DNA of 64,000 bases from Ruegeria atlantica (GCF_001458195.1 NZ_CYPU01000013.1:1-64000), one strand, 5' to 3'; counted from the stretch's first letter, positions 18,285 to 26,798 are shown. Notes: a model not told the origin generated them from the letters alone. Made by a program: numbers and translations.

Positions 18285-18695
18285 TCAAAACTCAGGAAAC
18301 GTCGGGAGACCGTCGTCGAGTTTTATCCATGGCTGCTGATGTGACACGAAGACGTGGGCCTTGGGTTTCGCAATCGATGGGTCGTCCAACGTTACAGCAG
18401 AAAACCACGCGTCAGCGCTCCAGTCTTGGCCCTCAACTTCATTTAGTGCGGCATAGGTCAACGTCGTTCCACAGTCCCGACAAAATCCGCGGCGAATACC
18501 CGGAGTTTTCTCAATGTGTTGGATTTCGCCTTTGATAACGGCGAAGTCTTCGGCGGCTACCTTAGCCCAAGTTACAAAGGCACCGCCAAGGGCCATTTGG
18601 CATGAACGACAATGGCAATGTCCCGACCAGACAGGTGGTGTCGCGATCTGGTATCGAACCGCACCACAGTAGCATCCACCTTGAATTTTTTTCAT
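18285..18695 (-). CDS. GFA family (glutathione-dependent formaldehyde-activating-like) protein
   Basis: 136 residues from MKKIQGG. The zinc-binding cysteines are all there: GGCYCGAVRYQ, HCHCRSCQ and GFCRDCGTTLTY, in the spacing of the GFA/CENP-V fold. The original GFA enzyme joins formaldehyde to glutathione, but most short family members have no tested activity. A GGAG lies 11 bases ahead of the chosen ATG; the in-frame ATG seven codons earlier is the alternative. It precedes the DUF1059 gene on the same strand and is divergent from a LysR regulator, which could control both. Confidence 0.88.
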   Translation of the reverse strand: MKKIQGGCYCGAVRYQIATPPVWSGHCHCRSCQMALGGAFVTWAKVAAEDFAVIKGEIQHIEKTPGIRRGFCRDCGTTLTYAALNEVEGQDWSADAWFSAVTLDDPSIAKPKAHVFVSHQQPWIKLDDGLPTFPEF

Positions 18696-18826
18696 CGTAT
18701 CAAGATCTCCTGGCATGCGGCTAGGCTGACATCCGTGATGATGCCTATACCTATTTTTCTTTGAGCTTATAAACAGATTTCGATATGAATATTGTCAAGA
18801 AAACCGATATCATGCGACTCAAATAG

Positions 18827-18843
18827 TCTAACAAAACATTAGA
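18827..18843. promoter_or_regulatory. Candidate LysR binding site
   Basis: TCTAACAAAACATTAGA: 5-bp perfect arms TCTAA and TTAGA around 7 bases, containing T-N11-A. It ends 11 bp before the LysR start in the gap shared with the GFA gene. Fits autoregulation; short arms make it tentative. Confidence 0.4.
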
Positions 18844-18854
18844 AAATCTACAGT

Positions 18855-19751
18855 ATGGATTGGTTGCACCTTCCCCCGATGAACGCTTTGCGCGCCTTCT
18901 CAGCAGTTGCGGAAGCAGGGAGTTACACCGTGGCGGCTGAACGCTTGAACGTGACCCAAGCGGCCGTCAGCCAGCAGGTAAAATCGTTGGAAAGGCATTT
19001 GGGTGTAGCTCTCGTTGCCAGACGTGGGCGCAGCATTGAATTGACAGAGCCAGGCATCATTCTGGCACGTGAACTGGGTATCGGTTTTGAAATTATCGGA
19101 AGGGGTGTCGAACGACTGGCGGAACATGCAGGGCACCGCCCCGTTCAAGTGACCATGTCACCCGCATTCGCGGTAGAGTGGCTATTGCCGAGAATGGCAG
19201 AGTTTCAACGTCAACATCCAGAGATCAATTTGATGCTGAACCCAACCTCGGAGCTGGTTCAGATAAAGCCAGGTGGTATCGATGTCGCCATTCGGTATCA
19301 CGATAGACGCATGTCAAGAAAAGAAGAGGATACTGTCCTTGTTTCCGACATGGTCGTGATCGGAGCACCTTCACTGGTGGAAGGCCAAGATCTGCGTGAC
19401 CCGGCCTCTTTAACGAAGCTGCCCTGGTTGCAGGAACTGGGCACAAACGAGGCGGCCGACTGGTTCACCTATCATGGGGTCGTACCTCCCGAGCCATTGA
19501 CCATAAATCACATGCCAGGGAACCTGATCATGACTGCGGTTCGTCGGGGTGACGGTATCACGTATTCTGCCAGAGCTTTTTTTGAGGACGATCTGTCATC
19601 TGGTCGGATGATTGAGTTGTTCTCTGAGCCACTCTTCGGCGTCTATTACATCCAGACGCAAGCAGAATATCAGCGTCCCGAGGCTAAGATGTTCGTCAAG
19701 TGGCTTAAAGCGCAATCACAAGCCGTATCGGCACACACGTCCGAAAACTGA
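18855..19751 (+). CDS. LysR family transcriptional regulator (GcvA-like)
   Basis: 298 residues. The N-terminal HTH opens LPPMNALRAFSAVAEAGSY and continues TVAAERLNVTQAAVSQQVKSL, the form usual in the GcvA/AmpR branch; residues 95-290 are the periplasmic-binding-like effector domain (VTMSPAFAVEWLLPRM, INLMLNPTSELV, GIDVAIRYHD). It is divergent from the GFA-DUF1059 pair with 160 bp between and a small palindrome just ahead of its own start. Its effector is unknown. Confidence 0.92.
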   Translation: MDWLHLPPMNALRAFSAVAEAGSYTVAAERLNVTQAAVSQQVKSLERHLGVALVARRGRSIELTEPGIILARELGIGFEIIGRGVERLAEHAGHRPVQVTMSPAFAVEWLLPRMAEFQRQHPEINLMLNPTSELVQIKPGGIDVAIRYHDRRMSRKEEDTVLVSDMVVIGAPSLVEGQDLRDPASLTKLPWLQELGTNEAADWFTYHGVVPPEPLTINHMPGNLIMTAVRRGDGITYSARAFFEDDLSSGRMIELFSEPLFGVYYIQTQAEYQRPEAKMFVKWLKAQSQAVSAHTSEN

Positions 19752-19806
19752 TCTAGTTACAGTTGGAAACCTTGGATCCAAGCTAGGCTCGAGGCTGTCG
19801 CGTAGC

Positions 19807-19956
19807 TTATTTGTTCGAAGTAGAAATCAAGTGATCAACTACGTACTCCGCGTCCTCGCCCACGCCATAAAACAGGCCTGACCCTTGTGAATGCATCCAG
19901 TGCAGTCCGCAGAAGTACAGGCCATCTACATCTGTAATACCTCGCTCATATTGCGG
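19807..19956 (-). pseudogene. C-terminal fragment of a CzcO-like flavin-dependent oxidoreductase
   Basis: The last 49 codons of a chimeric frame read YERGITDVDGLYFCGLHWMH, then SQGSGLFYGVGEDAEYVVDH, which is the conserved C-terminus of NAD(P)/FAD-dependent monooxygenases related to CzcO (GLYFxGLxWxHxxGSGLLYGVGEDAE). The rest of the gene is gone; an IS6 fragment is fused in frame at the upstream side. Clear remnant of a gene destroyed by insertion and deletion. Confidence 0.75.
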
Positions 19957-20169
19957 ATATCGGACGAATTCATGGCTGACATCGATGCCTCGCTCGCGCA
20001 GCAGGTCTTCGACATTCCGCAAGGAAAGCGGAAACCGGATGTACAGCATCACCGCCAGGCGGATGATCTCGGGACTGGTTTTGAAGTACTTGAATGGCGA
20101 TTGTTTAATCATGCGTGAAGGCTACGAGAGCACCCTACCCGCCTCAACCCAAGTTCTTCTGACAAGACC
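19957..20169 (-). mobile_element. IS6-family fragment, right end plus transposase N-terminus
   Basis: Encodes the first 52 residues of a type-A IS6 transposase (start 20112, SPFKYFKTSPEIIRLAVMLY) and the outer inverted repeat AAGTTCTTCTGACAAGACC at 20151-20169. The catalytic region is absent. The frame runs on into the flavoprotein remnant, giving a 101-codon chimera. Confidence 0.85.
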
Positions 20170-20171
20170 TG

Positions 20172-20503
20172 GCATCGTATGGCGCGGCCTTGAAGGAGAT
20201 TGGCGCTGCAGGCAGACAGGAAACCGGTCGCTGGTTGAACAACAGGGCCGAGAACTCGCATCTGCCGTTCCGACGACGAGAGCGGGCGATGCTGCGTTTC
20301 AGGCGGATGCGAAGTTTGAAGAAATTCGCATCCGTCCACGCTTCAGTCTACAATCACTTTAATCAGGAACGTAGCCTTTCAACGAGACCAAATTTCAAGC
20401 TCAACCGCGCTGCCGCTCTTGATGAGTGGCGTGGTCTTGGCGCGAGTTAATGGACAGTGTCACTGGCCTTGTAGAGACTGGTTCGAATTAGTCTGCCAGC
20501 ACC
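20172..20503 (+). mobile_element. IS6-family fragment, transposase C-terminus plus left end
   Basis: In the opposite orientation to the previous fragment and directly abutting it. The plus-strand frame ending at TAA 20450 carries RQETGRWLNNRAENSHLPF, RRRERAMLRFRRMRSL and NHFNQERSLSTR, the last third of the IS6 transposase including the catalytic Glu of NRAENSHLPF. It ends with the left terminal repeat, here mutated (GTCTGCCAGCACC at 20491-20503). The two fragments together are what an inversion and deletion between two copies would leave. Confidence 0.85.
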
Positions 20504-20552
20504 TTTGTGATCACCAAGGCTTCTCGAACGGAGCAATTTTCTACGCGACGCC

Positions 20553-20921
20553 TCAGTTAAGTGCGTCCTTTGTCGCTATGTCGACGGCCCCAGCCAGCAG
20601 CGTGTCCGGATCGGCCTCACACACCTGTTCCAATCGGTCGATGAACTCAACTCTGAGAGTTGCACGCTGCTCCTCGTCCGGTATCTCGGCCTCAACGTCG
20701 AACTCGCGATTGAAGAGGGAAACCGCCACCATCAATCCGACAATTTCAGCGACTTTTTCCTCATCGTCGGGATAGTTGGCCAGAATGCTCTCACAGCTGT
20801 GGTGCATGTGCGGCATGGCCGCGTTGAGAATGCGGTCCATTTCTTCGTCAGCAAATGCACTGCCTACGCACCCGATGACAAATGCAACTGTAGTTGCGGA
20901 GCATTTCGAAAAAAGAGACAT
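20553..20921 (-). CDS. Exported small protein, no recognised family
   Basis: 122 residues from MSLFSKCS, which has GGAG 7 bases upstream. A signal peptide (TTVAFVIGCVGSAFA) is followed by an acidic helical protein with two cysteines (HHSCESIL and EQVCEADPD) that could form a disulfide. The charged stretch FDVEAEIPDEEQRATLRVEF has no domain I can name. Last of four same-strand genes for exported proteins (from 23367 down) that share one likely promoter with an FNR box, though gaps of 54 and 93 bp leave room for internal promoters. Confidence 0.75.
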   Translation of the reverse strand: MSLFSKCSATTVAFVIGCVGSAFADEEMDRILNAAMPHMHHSCESILANYPDDEEKVAEIVGLMVAVSLFNREFDVEAEIPDEEQRATLRVEFIDRLEQVCEADPDTLLAGAVDIATKDALN

Positions 20922-20975
20922 TATCTTTCTCCATTTTAATTTCATTTGACGAGCTTGATGACTACTTTTCGCGAT

Positions 20976-21194
20976 CTAACGTTTCTTGTTGTAACCAGCG
21001 ATCGCGCCCACGACAGCACCGCCGGTCGCTCCATTGCCGCCGCCTACAATGTAACCGACCCCAGCCCCTATGGCTGCGCCACCCATCGTATTCTTCGTAC
21101 GCTTGCTCAATGCGTCTGCTGGCGTCGGTAAAACAGTTCCGATGCCCAGTGCTGTAATGAGTAGCACAGCCAGATGGTTGCGTGTTTTTAGCAT
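20976..21194 (-). CDS. Glycine-zipper (YMGG-like) exported protein
   Basis: 72 residues from MLKTRNHL, with GGAGGAAAAG ahead. Signal-like segment HLAVLLITALGIGTVLPTPADA, then KNTMGGAAIGAGVGYIVGGG and TGGAVVGAIAGYNKKR: a run of GxxxG repeats forming a glycine-zipper hairpin that inserts in or associates with the outer membrane. Common small alphaproteobacterial protein; precise role unknown. Confidence 0.82.
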   Translation of the reverse strand: MLKTRNHLAVLLITALGIGTVLPTPADALSKRTKNTMGGAAIGAGVGYIVGGGNGATGGAVVGAIAGYNKKR

Positions 21195-21287
21195 GGTCTT
21201 TTCCTCCATGGTCCGATTGCAAATTGTGAATTTTCAACGCTTTCTGCGAGATGCATTTCTTCCGTCTCTGGGTTGGCAACTGTGGAT

Positions 21288-22289
21288 TCAGTCCGCCACT
21301 TCCATTTCGGGGAAGGTCCAGCTTCCATCAAGGATTTCAGCACGGGGCTCGTACATCCGAATTGAATAGTTCCAGCCGGGCGTGATCGGAATGCAATTGA
21401 TCTGACCAACCTCGCAACCGCCCATATGTATGGTCGTCGAGCCGTCATCATTCTGTTCGGCGGTCACGCTATTGTAATTGTTCACGCCCAGATCATTCGC
21501 TTCGAGATATCCTTCCGCGTTGTAGATCGTCACGGACCAGAAGCCGTCAACTGGCACGTCACCCACCGTGACCCTATAAGGCGTGTTACCGTCATTTTCC
21601 GAGACGCTATCCATGGTATACATCGCTGCGCTTGCCGGCAGTCCGCCCCAACCGGCGGCCGCGCCGATGATGTAGGAGGTCGGATCGACTTCATCTTCAC
21701 GACCGAAGGCCCTCGACGCCTCAAACCCAAGCCCAGCTGCAAAGTCACTCAACGCTCGTCTGCCGACCGCGAGGGCTTCCTGGTCCCAAACCGGGGCCTC
21801 GAAGGGGCCTGCACCACCGCCCTCAACGACGATGGCATCCTGCGCTGCGTGCGCTTGGCTCACATCATTCGGGTCGGTTGGATTGGCGAAAGTCCGGATC
21901 GAGACCTGCGCAAACTGCGAACCGACGTTCTCCTCGGTCAGATCGTATGTGCCGGGCGTGGCCTCGACAAACATGTAGTGGTCCTGGTTGATCACCTGCA
22001 TGGACTGATACCGCCCCTCAATCTCGGGCAGTGTGATCCGCACAGGTTCCGACAGATCCAGAACCATGGCGGTGTAGAGTGTATCCTGATTCATACGGAT
22101 AACCGGCTGGTTATCCGGCGTCGTTGGCTCCCGAAGGTGGAACACTTCTCCAACATCGCCGCCCTGTGTCGCCAAAGTGGCGCGAAACATCGTATCGGTC
22201 TCAGCCCGCACGAAATTCTCGACATTGACCTCTTCGGCGTACGCGGCGGTCGAGATGCATAGCGCTATTGTTCCTACAAGATACTTCAT
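21288..22289 (-). CDS. Exported DUF1254/DUF1214 protein (paralogue 2)
   Basis: 333 residues with signal peptide MKYLVGTIALCISTAAYA. DUF1254 covers the first half (NVENFVRAETDTMF, QPVIRMNQDTLYTAMVLDLS) and DUF1214 the C-terminal half (PVDGFWSVTIYNAEGYL, GSTTIHMGGCEVGQINCIPI, WNYSIRMYEPRAEILDGSW). These secreted beta-rich proteins are widespread but have no defined activity. It follows its paralogue (22306-23367) by 16 bp, with about the same domain order and the same C-terminal GGC...NC(I/L)PI cysteine pair, so the two arose by tandem duplication and likely share the FNR-controlled promoter. Confidence 0.9.
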   Translation of the reverse strand: MKYLVGTIALCISTAAYAEEVNVENFVRAETDTMFRATLATQGGDVGEVFHLREPTTPDNQPVIRMNQDTLYTAMVLDLSEPVRITLPEIEGRYQSMQVINQDHYMFVEATPGTYDLTEENVGSQFAQVSIRTFANPTDPNDVSQAHAAQDAIVVEGGGAGPFEAPVWDQEALAVGRRALSDFAAGLGFEASRAFGREDEVDPTSYIIGAAAGWGGLPASAAMYTMDSVSENDGNTPYRVTVGDVPVDGFWSVTIYNAEGYLEANDLGVNNYNSVTAEQNDDGSTTIHMGGCEVGQINCIPITPGWNYSIRMYEPRAEILDGSWTFPEMEVAD

Positions 22290-22305
22290 TGTTTACTCAC
22301 TATAT

Positions 22306-23367
22306 TCAGCTTGCGGGTTCGGCGGACGGGAATTCCCAACTGCCGTCGAGGACTTCTGGCTGGGCACGATAGAGCCTGACGGTGTAGTTCCAGCCCTCCA
22401 TGATTGGCAGGCAGTTCACCCGTCCGTCGTCGCAACCGCCGAGATGGACCGTCGTAGAGCCGTCTTGGTTACGTTCGCCCGTCACGGAGTTGATGTTGTA
22501 GGCTCCAAGGGCGTTCGGCTCGAAGAAGCCGTCAGCGTTGTAGAGGCTGACAGACCAGAATGCATCCACCGGCACATCCGACGGAACTTCAATCTTGTAT
22601 TCTCCCACTGGAAGGCCAGGCTCAACATTGAGGTAGAAAGCCTGCGCCTCCGGCAGCCCCCCCCAACCGCCAGCTGTACCTAATAGTTGACGAACCGGGT
22701 CGACCTCGCCCTTCCGCCCATGCATCCGGGTACTGTCCGTAACATGCCTGCCGAGTTCAATGGCCGCCTTGAGAACGGCATCGAAGCTTTCCTGGTCGTA
22801 GTTCGGAAGCACGAAGGGTTTCGAGGACCCGGCATCGAGCACTATCGAATCCTGGAGTGCATGTACCTCAGCCACGTCTTCAGGGTCGGCGGAATCGACC
22901 AGTGTTCGGACAATCGCCAGAACATACGGTGTATCGAACTTTTCTATGTCGAGCGTGTACCTGCCGCCGCCAACAAAGACGTCATTCATGAAATGGTCCT
23001 GGTTGACGATCTGCGCCGAGATGTAGCGGTCACCCGTTTCGGGCAAAATCAGCGTCACGCCCTCGCTGATGTCGATAACCGCAATGCTGTAAAGCGTGTC
23101 GCGGTTCATCCGGATCGTGGGTTGCCGTTCCACAGGCGTCGGCTCTCGGACATGCACCCAGGTGTTCACATCACCGCTGATCGCGAGGTACTTGCTGAAC
23201 TCGATATCTGAAGCTGCGCGCATAAAGTTGTCGATGGTGACTGGGATCTCTTTCGCATCCAAAAGCGCGCGCAAATTGTTTGAAGCATCTTGGGCAAATG
23301 CGATCCCTGTACAGATTGATGACGCAACGACCAATACGCTTACGCCCGTTAAACCAAAAATTCGCAT
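22306..23367 (-). CDS. Exported DUF1254/DUF1214 protein (paralogue 1)
   Basis: 353 residues with signal peptide ending SICTGIAFA-QDAS. Domain layout matches the neighbour: VTIDNFMRAASDIEFSKYLA, QPTIRMNRDTLYSIAVIDIS, then PVDAFWSVSLYNADGFFEPN, GSTTVHLGGCDDGRVNCLPI and WNYTVRLYRAQPEVLDGSW. First gene of the exported set, with a perfect FNR box (23420-23433) 53 bp ahead of the start, the distance expected for activation. This suggests expression under low oxygen. The biochemical role of DUF1254/DUF1214 is unknown. Confidence 0.9.
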   Translation of the reverse strand: MRIFGLTGVSVLVVASSICTGIAFAQDASNNLRALLDAKEIPVTIDNFMRAASDIEFSKYLAISGDVNTWVHVREPTPVERQPTIRMNRDTLYSIAVIDISEGVTLILPETGDRYISAQIVNQDHFMNDVFVGGGRYTLDIEKFDTPYVLAIVRTLVDSADPEDVAEVHALQDSIVLDAGSSKPFVLPNYDQESFDAVLKAAIELGRHVTDSTRMHGRKGEVDPVRQLLGTAGGWGGLPEAQAFYLNVEPGLPVGEYKIEVPSDVPVDAFWSVSLYNADGFFEPNALGAYNINSVTGERNQDGSTTVHLGGCDDGRVNCLPIMEGWNYTVRLYRAQPEVLDGSWEFPSAEPAS

Positions 23368-23419
23368 AATCCCCCCACAACTTCCGGTGGACTATTATCG
23401 AAGGGCCACTGCAGCTGCT

Positions 23420-23433
23420 TTGATTCATATCAA
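23420..23433. promoter_or_regulatory. Perfect FNR/FnrL box
   Basis: TTGATTCATATCAA matches TTGAT-N4-ATCAA at all ten fixed positions and is symmetric. It lies 53 bp ahead of the first DUF1254 gene in an otherwise non-coding 158-bp gap. Members of the FNR/FnrL/DNR group bind this sequence; which one acts here cannot be told. Confidence 0.7.
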
Positions 23434-23525
23434 TCGCACGGATTTTCTTTGGGTCCCGGCTCCGTACGACTGCTCAACTGCTCGCTTTTGAACGACTGTT
23501 CGAGACCCAAGGCGGCCGTTCGCGA

Positions 23526-24346
23526 GGGTGCTGTCAGACGAATTCGAACCAGTCTCAGCTAGGCCAGCATAGCTGCCCTTTATGCCGCACCAAGTTCGCG
23601 CCACTCGGCAAGAGCAGCGGTGCGCGTCAGCTTGAAGGTGCCTCGGCTGGCTAGCGATCTTTCCTGATTGAAGTGGTTGTAGACGGAAGAATGGACGGAG
23701 GCGAATTTCTGCAAACTTCGCATACGCCGGAAACGCTGCATTGCGCGTTCTCTTCGTCGGAACGGCAGGTGCGAATTCTCAACGTGGTTGTTGAGCCACC
23801 TGCCCGTCCTTTGTTTTTCGAGAGCACCCAATTCTCTTAGAGCAGCCTTGTAGGAAGCGAAGCGGTCGGTGAAGATCTTTTCGGCATTGCCGTGCCGCTT
23901 CATCAATTTCCTGAGGAATTTCAGTGCTGCAGCTTTGTTTCAGCGTTTTGTGACGACCGCTTCCAGCACCTCGCCTTCGTGATCCACAGCCCGCCACAGA
24001 TATTGACGCTTGCCATTCACCTTCACGAAAACCTCGTACACGTGCCACTTCCATTTGGAGAACGCGCGCAGCTGCTGAACACGCTTCCGCCGTATCTCAG
24101 CAGCGAACATTGGACCAAACCTGTTCCACCAATATCGGACAGTTTCATGGCTGACATCGATCCCGCGTTCATGCAGCAGATCCTCGACACTCCGAAGCGA
24201 GAGCGGAAATCTGATGTACAGCATCACCGCAAGGCGGATGATCTCAGGGCTGGTTTTAAAGTATTTGAAAGAGGCAGGTCTGGTCATGGGCAAAAGCTAC
24301 GCAACCACCCTGCCCCCCCTCAAGCAAAGTTCTTCTGACAAGACCC
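23526..24346 (-). mobile_element. IS6-family element, type A, inactive copy
   Basis: 821 bp bounded by GGGTGCTGTCAGACGAATTC on the left and AAGTTCTTCTGACAAGACCC on the right (imperfect inverted repeats). The transposase inside is broken, see next entry. No 8-bp target duplication is visible in the flanks. Confidence 0.9.
23580..24287 (-). pseudogene. IS6-family transposase, nonsense mutation and lost catalytic Asp
   Basis: Same length and sequence type as the intact copies at 55257 and 62680. Two lesions: after EGEVLEAVVTKR the next codon is TGA where the intact copies have CGA, and the first catalytic aspartate is replaced by tyrosine (KWHVYEVFVK instead of KWHVDEVFVK). Downstream, the remainder (MKRHGNAEKIFTDRFASYKA, NNHVENSHLPFRRRERAM) is still in frame. 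The enzyme is therefore dead on two counts. Confidence 0.9.
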
Positions 24347-24388
24347 TCAGCACGACTCAAACCAATTTCTAAAGGCAGGACCAGCGTA

Positions 24389-24637
24389 TTAGTCGATCTC
24401 CCTCAATAGCCACTCCGCCCGTTTGACGCTCTCGTGTGCTGTTCCGAGTTTTCGAACCAGCCTGGCTTTCCTATCAGAATTCTTCTCCATATGAATTTCG
24501 GCCTCAAGACCTGCTGCCTTCTTACGCAGCTTCTTGAGTACCTTTTGAACATGGCTGGATTTAATTTTCTCCGCTTTGCCTGCCTCAAGACGCAAGTTGT
24601 ACTCGACCATTTTTTCGGCAAGTTTTTTCAATCCCAT
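24389..24637 (-). CDS. Small coiled-coil protein downstream of the Na/Pi cotransporter
   Basis: 82 residues from MGLKKLAEKM, chosen because GGGAGGG lies 7 bases upstream; an ATG 13 codons earlier (24676) overlaps nothing but lacks a ribosome site. It is a strongly charged helix-rich protein (KIKSSHVQKVLKKLRKKAAG, LEAEIHMEKNSDRKARLVRK) with no domain I recognise. The 40-bp gap to the transporter gene and same strand suggest co-transcription. It resembles the helical PhoU-like regulators only in general character. Confidence 0.65.
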   Translation of the reverse strand: MGLKKLAEKMVEYNLRLEAGKAEKIKSSHVQKVLKKLRKKAAGLEAEIHMEKNSDRKARLVRKLGTAHESVKRAEWLLREID

Positions 24638-24677
24638 CTTAATACCCTCCCGCAGATCGTCGCAAAATTTCAGCATG

Positions 24678-26537
24678 CTATTTGCTTTCTACGACTTTAC
24701 TGTGACGTTTTTCGGATTCGTCTTCCTTAGAGAGCGCATCGGTTTCAATCTTATACTCACCCAGTTCTTCTTCTTCCAAAGCCAACAAACGTTCGACTTC
24801 GGCCATAGCGCTGTCTCGTTCGATGTAAAAGGTTCTCGCTGCTTCGATCAGCTTACGCATCGCGCTATAGGCATAGTCCGAGTCGTTGAGAAATGATGTT
24901 GCGGCATCGGGAGTGAGTTGGTTTTTTCGAATGAGCTGTTCTACACGGCGCGCAGCGGTCCGGGCATCTTCTTCTACTTGTGCACGTTCCTGATCAAGCC
25001 AGAGCGCACTACGCTCATCCGGTTCTGCGTCTTCAAGTTTTTGAATTTCGACGAGTATTCTGGCAATTTCAGTACGGAGGTCATCATACAGTTCGGTTGC
25101 ACTCCCGGAAAACCGTACAGTGTGACGCAAGATATTCTTTCGCAGGTGTTTGACCGACTTAACCGCTTGAACGATGTCACCGGCGATATCCCTCAGTGCA
25201 TAAACACGTTCCGCAACGTCTGGTTCGACACGTTTTTCCCCGACGCGCGTCGAGAATTCGACAATGGCAGAATAGAGCGACTTGATCTTGCGCCGGTAGC
25301 TTTCCTCGATATCCATGTCGGTAGGTGTTCGACTGCTGCGAACCACCTCTGCAACGCTGTTCGCGCCAAGTACATCCTTCTTATGCAAATTCAGGCCATG
25401 CAAGATCAACGTCATCGCGTTTTCGTAGAGATGCATGACTTCCTTTCGAAGTGCTATCTCAAGAGTTTGTGGGAAATCATCGGCCGCATCGTTCAGGTAC
25501 CGCGGTTGACTGACATCGGGGGTTGGTTCGACGATACTGCGTTCAAGAAAGGAGATCAGCCAACGCATCAATGGTAACATGAGCAAGACGCCGAGCACGT
25601 TAAAGATGGTATGGAACACCGCCAACTTCAGAGCATAATCCTCCGCACCGATGCCCACGGTACCACTGATCAGGTCAACCGTCTCACTCAGCGGGACTAT
25701 GAAAACCAAAGCTACCGCCGCAGTCGTTGTATTGAAGATCAGGTGCGCCAATGCGAGTCGCTTCCCCTGAAAATTGGCGCTGATCGAGCCAATAATCGCC
25801 GTGATCGTGGTTCCAATATTAGCCCCGATCGCCAGAGCCAGCGCGTTTTCATAGCTTATTTGAGAAGCGGCAAGCGCGGTGAGAGTAAGCACCATCGTCG
25901 CGTGGCTCGACTGCATAATCACGGTTGCGGCAGTCCCCAACAAACAATAGACCACCAGCCCCCAAAATCCCGACAAAGCAAATCGCATTAGGTCGACCTG
26001 GTCCTTGAATGCGTCGAAACCCTCTTTCATGTAATGAATGCCTAAAAACAGAAAACCCAGTCCTCCAAGGGCGTAACCAATCCCACGGAGCACCTTCGGC
26101 TTCTGAAACACAAGAATTATGCTAAGGCCGATAATTGGCATGGCATAGGTTGCGATATTCACCTTTAATCCTAGCCCGGCGACCAACCACGCACCCGTCG
26201 TCGTTCCGATATTGGCCCCAAAGATTACCCCCACCCCACCGACCAGAGAAATAAGGTCCGCACTTAAAAACGAAATCGTCATGACCGAAACCAGTGAGCT
26301 GGACTGCAACAACGCAGTAGAGACGAAACCGAATAATAGAGATCGCGAAACGGATTTTGTCGCCCGCTGAAGCATTCGTTCTAGTGTTCCGCCTCCAAGT
26401 AGCTTGAAGCCGTCTTCAAGCATAAGCATGCCAAACAAAAAGATAGCGATCCCAGCTGCAACCACCTGCGCGTCAGGACTTACCCAAAAGGCAATTAGTA
26501 GCGCGCCAATTGCGACCGGTAGGTAGTACTTGATCAT
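24678..26537 (-). CDS. Na/Pi cotransporter family protein with PhoU-like tail
   Basis: 619 residues. The N-terminal 330 residues form the NptA/SLC34-type transporter with two inverted repeats, each with the QSS signature: TALLQSSSLVSVMTISF and VIMQSSHATMVLTLTA, and twin GANIGTT loops. From about residue 350 the protein is cytoplasmic and helical (PhoU-like; LRKEVMHLYENAMTLILHGL and later long charged helices). Sodium-driven phosphate transfer across the inner membrane is the family role. On the other strand to the left-broken PiT gene it faces away from, sharing a 261-bp gap with an FNR-like box nearer that gene. Confidence 0.92.
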   Translation of the reverse strand: MIKYYLPVAIGALLIAFWVSPDAQVVAAGIAIFLFGMLMLEDGFKLLGGGTLERMLQRATKSVSRSLLFGFVSTALLQSSSLVSVMTISFLSADLISLVGGVGVIFGANIGTTTGAWLVAGLGLKVNIATYAMPIIGLSIILVFQKPKVLRGIGYALGGLGFLFLGIHYMKEGFDAFKDQVDLMRFALSGFWGLVVYCLLGTAATVIMQSSHATMVLTLTALAASQISYENALALAIGANIGTTITAIIGSISANFQGKRLALAHLIFNTTTAAVALVFIVPLSETVDLISGTVGIGAEDYALKLAVFHTIFNVLGVLLMLPLMRWLISFLERSIVEPTPDVSQPRYLNDAADDFPQTLEIALRKEVMHLYENAMTLILHGLNLHKKDVLGANSVAEVVRSSRTPTDMDIEESYRRKIKSLYSAIVEFSTRVGEKRVEPDVAERVYALRDIAGDIVQAVKSVKHLRKNILRHTVRFSGSATELYDDLRTEIARILVEIQKLEDAEPDERSALWLDQERAQVEEDARTAARRVEQLIRKNQLTPDAATSFLNDSDYAYSAMRKLIEAARTFYIERDSAMAEVERLLALEEEELGEYKIETDALSKEDESEKRHSKVVESK

Positions 26538-26719
26538 TCAATCAGTCCGAATTTTTGGATCGCAAAAACACCGCATGGCGCGAATTTCGACCTACAGGAA
26601 GACCGCACACTAACCTCAACCAACGTTCGTGCAGCGCCACGAGTCTCAGGAGATACCACATCCCAAACCCGGGCGCTTTCTGACCTCGATGTTTCTACTA
26701 CCGCAACGTACATGTCTCA

Positions 26720-26733
26720 TTGATTCAAATCAT
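26720..26733. promoter_or_regulatory. FNR-like box upstream of the broken PiT gene
   Basis: TTGATTCAAATCAT, 9 of 10 fixed positions of TTGAT-N4-ATCAA, 65 bp ahead of the PiT start at 26799 and about 183 bp from the divergent Na/Pi start. Good match in a non-coding gap. Confidence 0.5.
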
Positions 26734-26798
26734 GGCGTAGGAACTCTACTTACCCAAATGTTTGGACTGACTTGCTACATGACACCGATGGACCAAAC

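Noticed and set aside
21426-22262. Long open frame on the plus strand (278 codons)
   Set aside because: Antisense to the DUF1254/DUF1214 gene, no family pattern.
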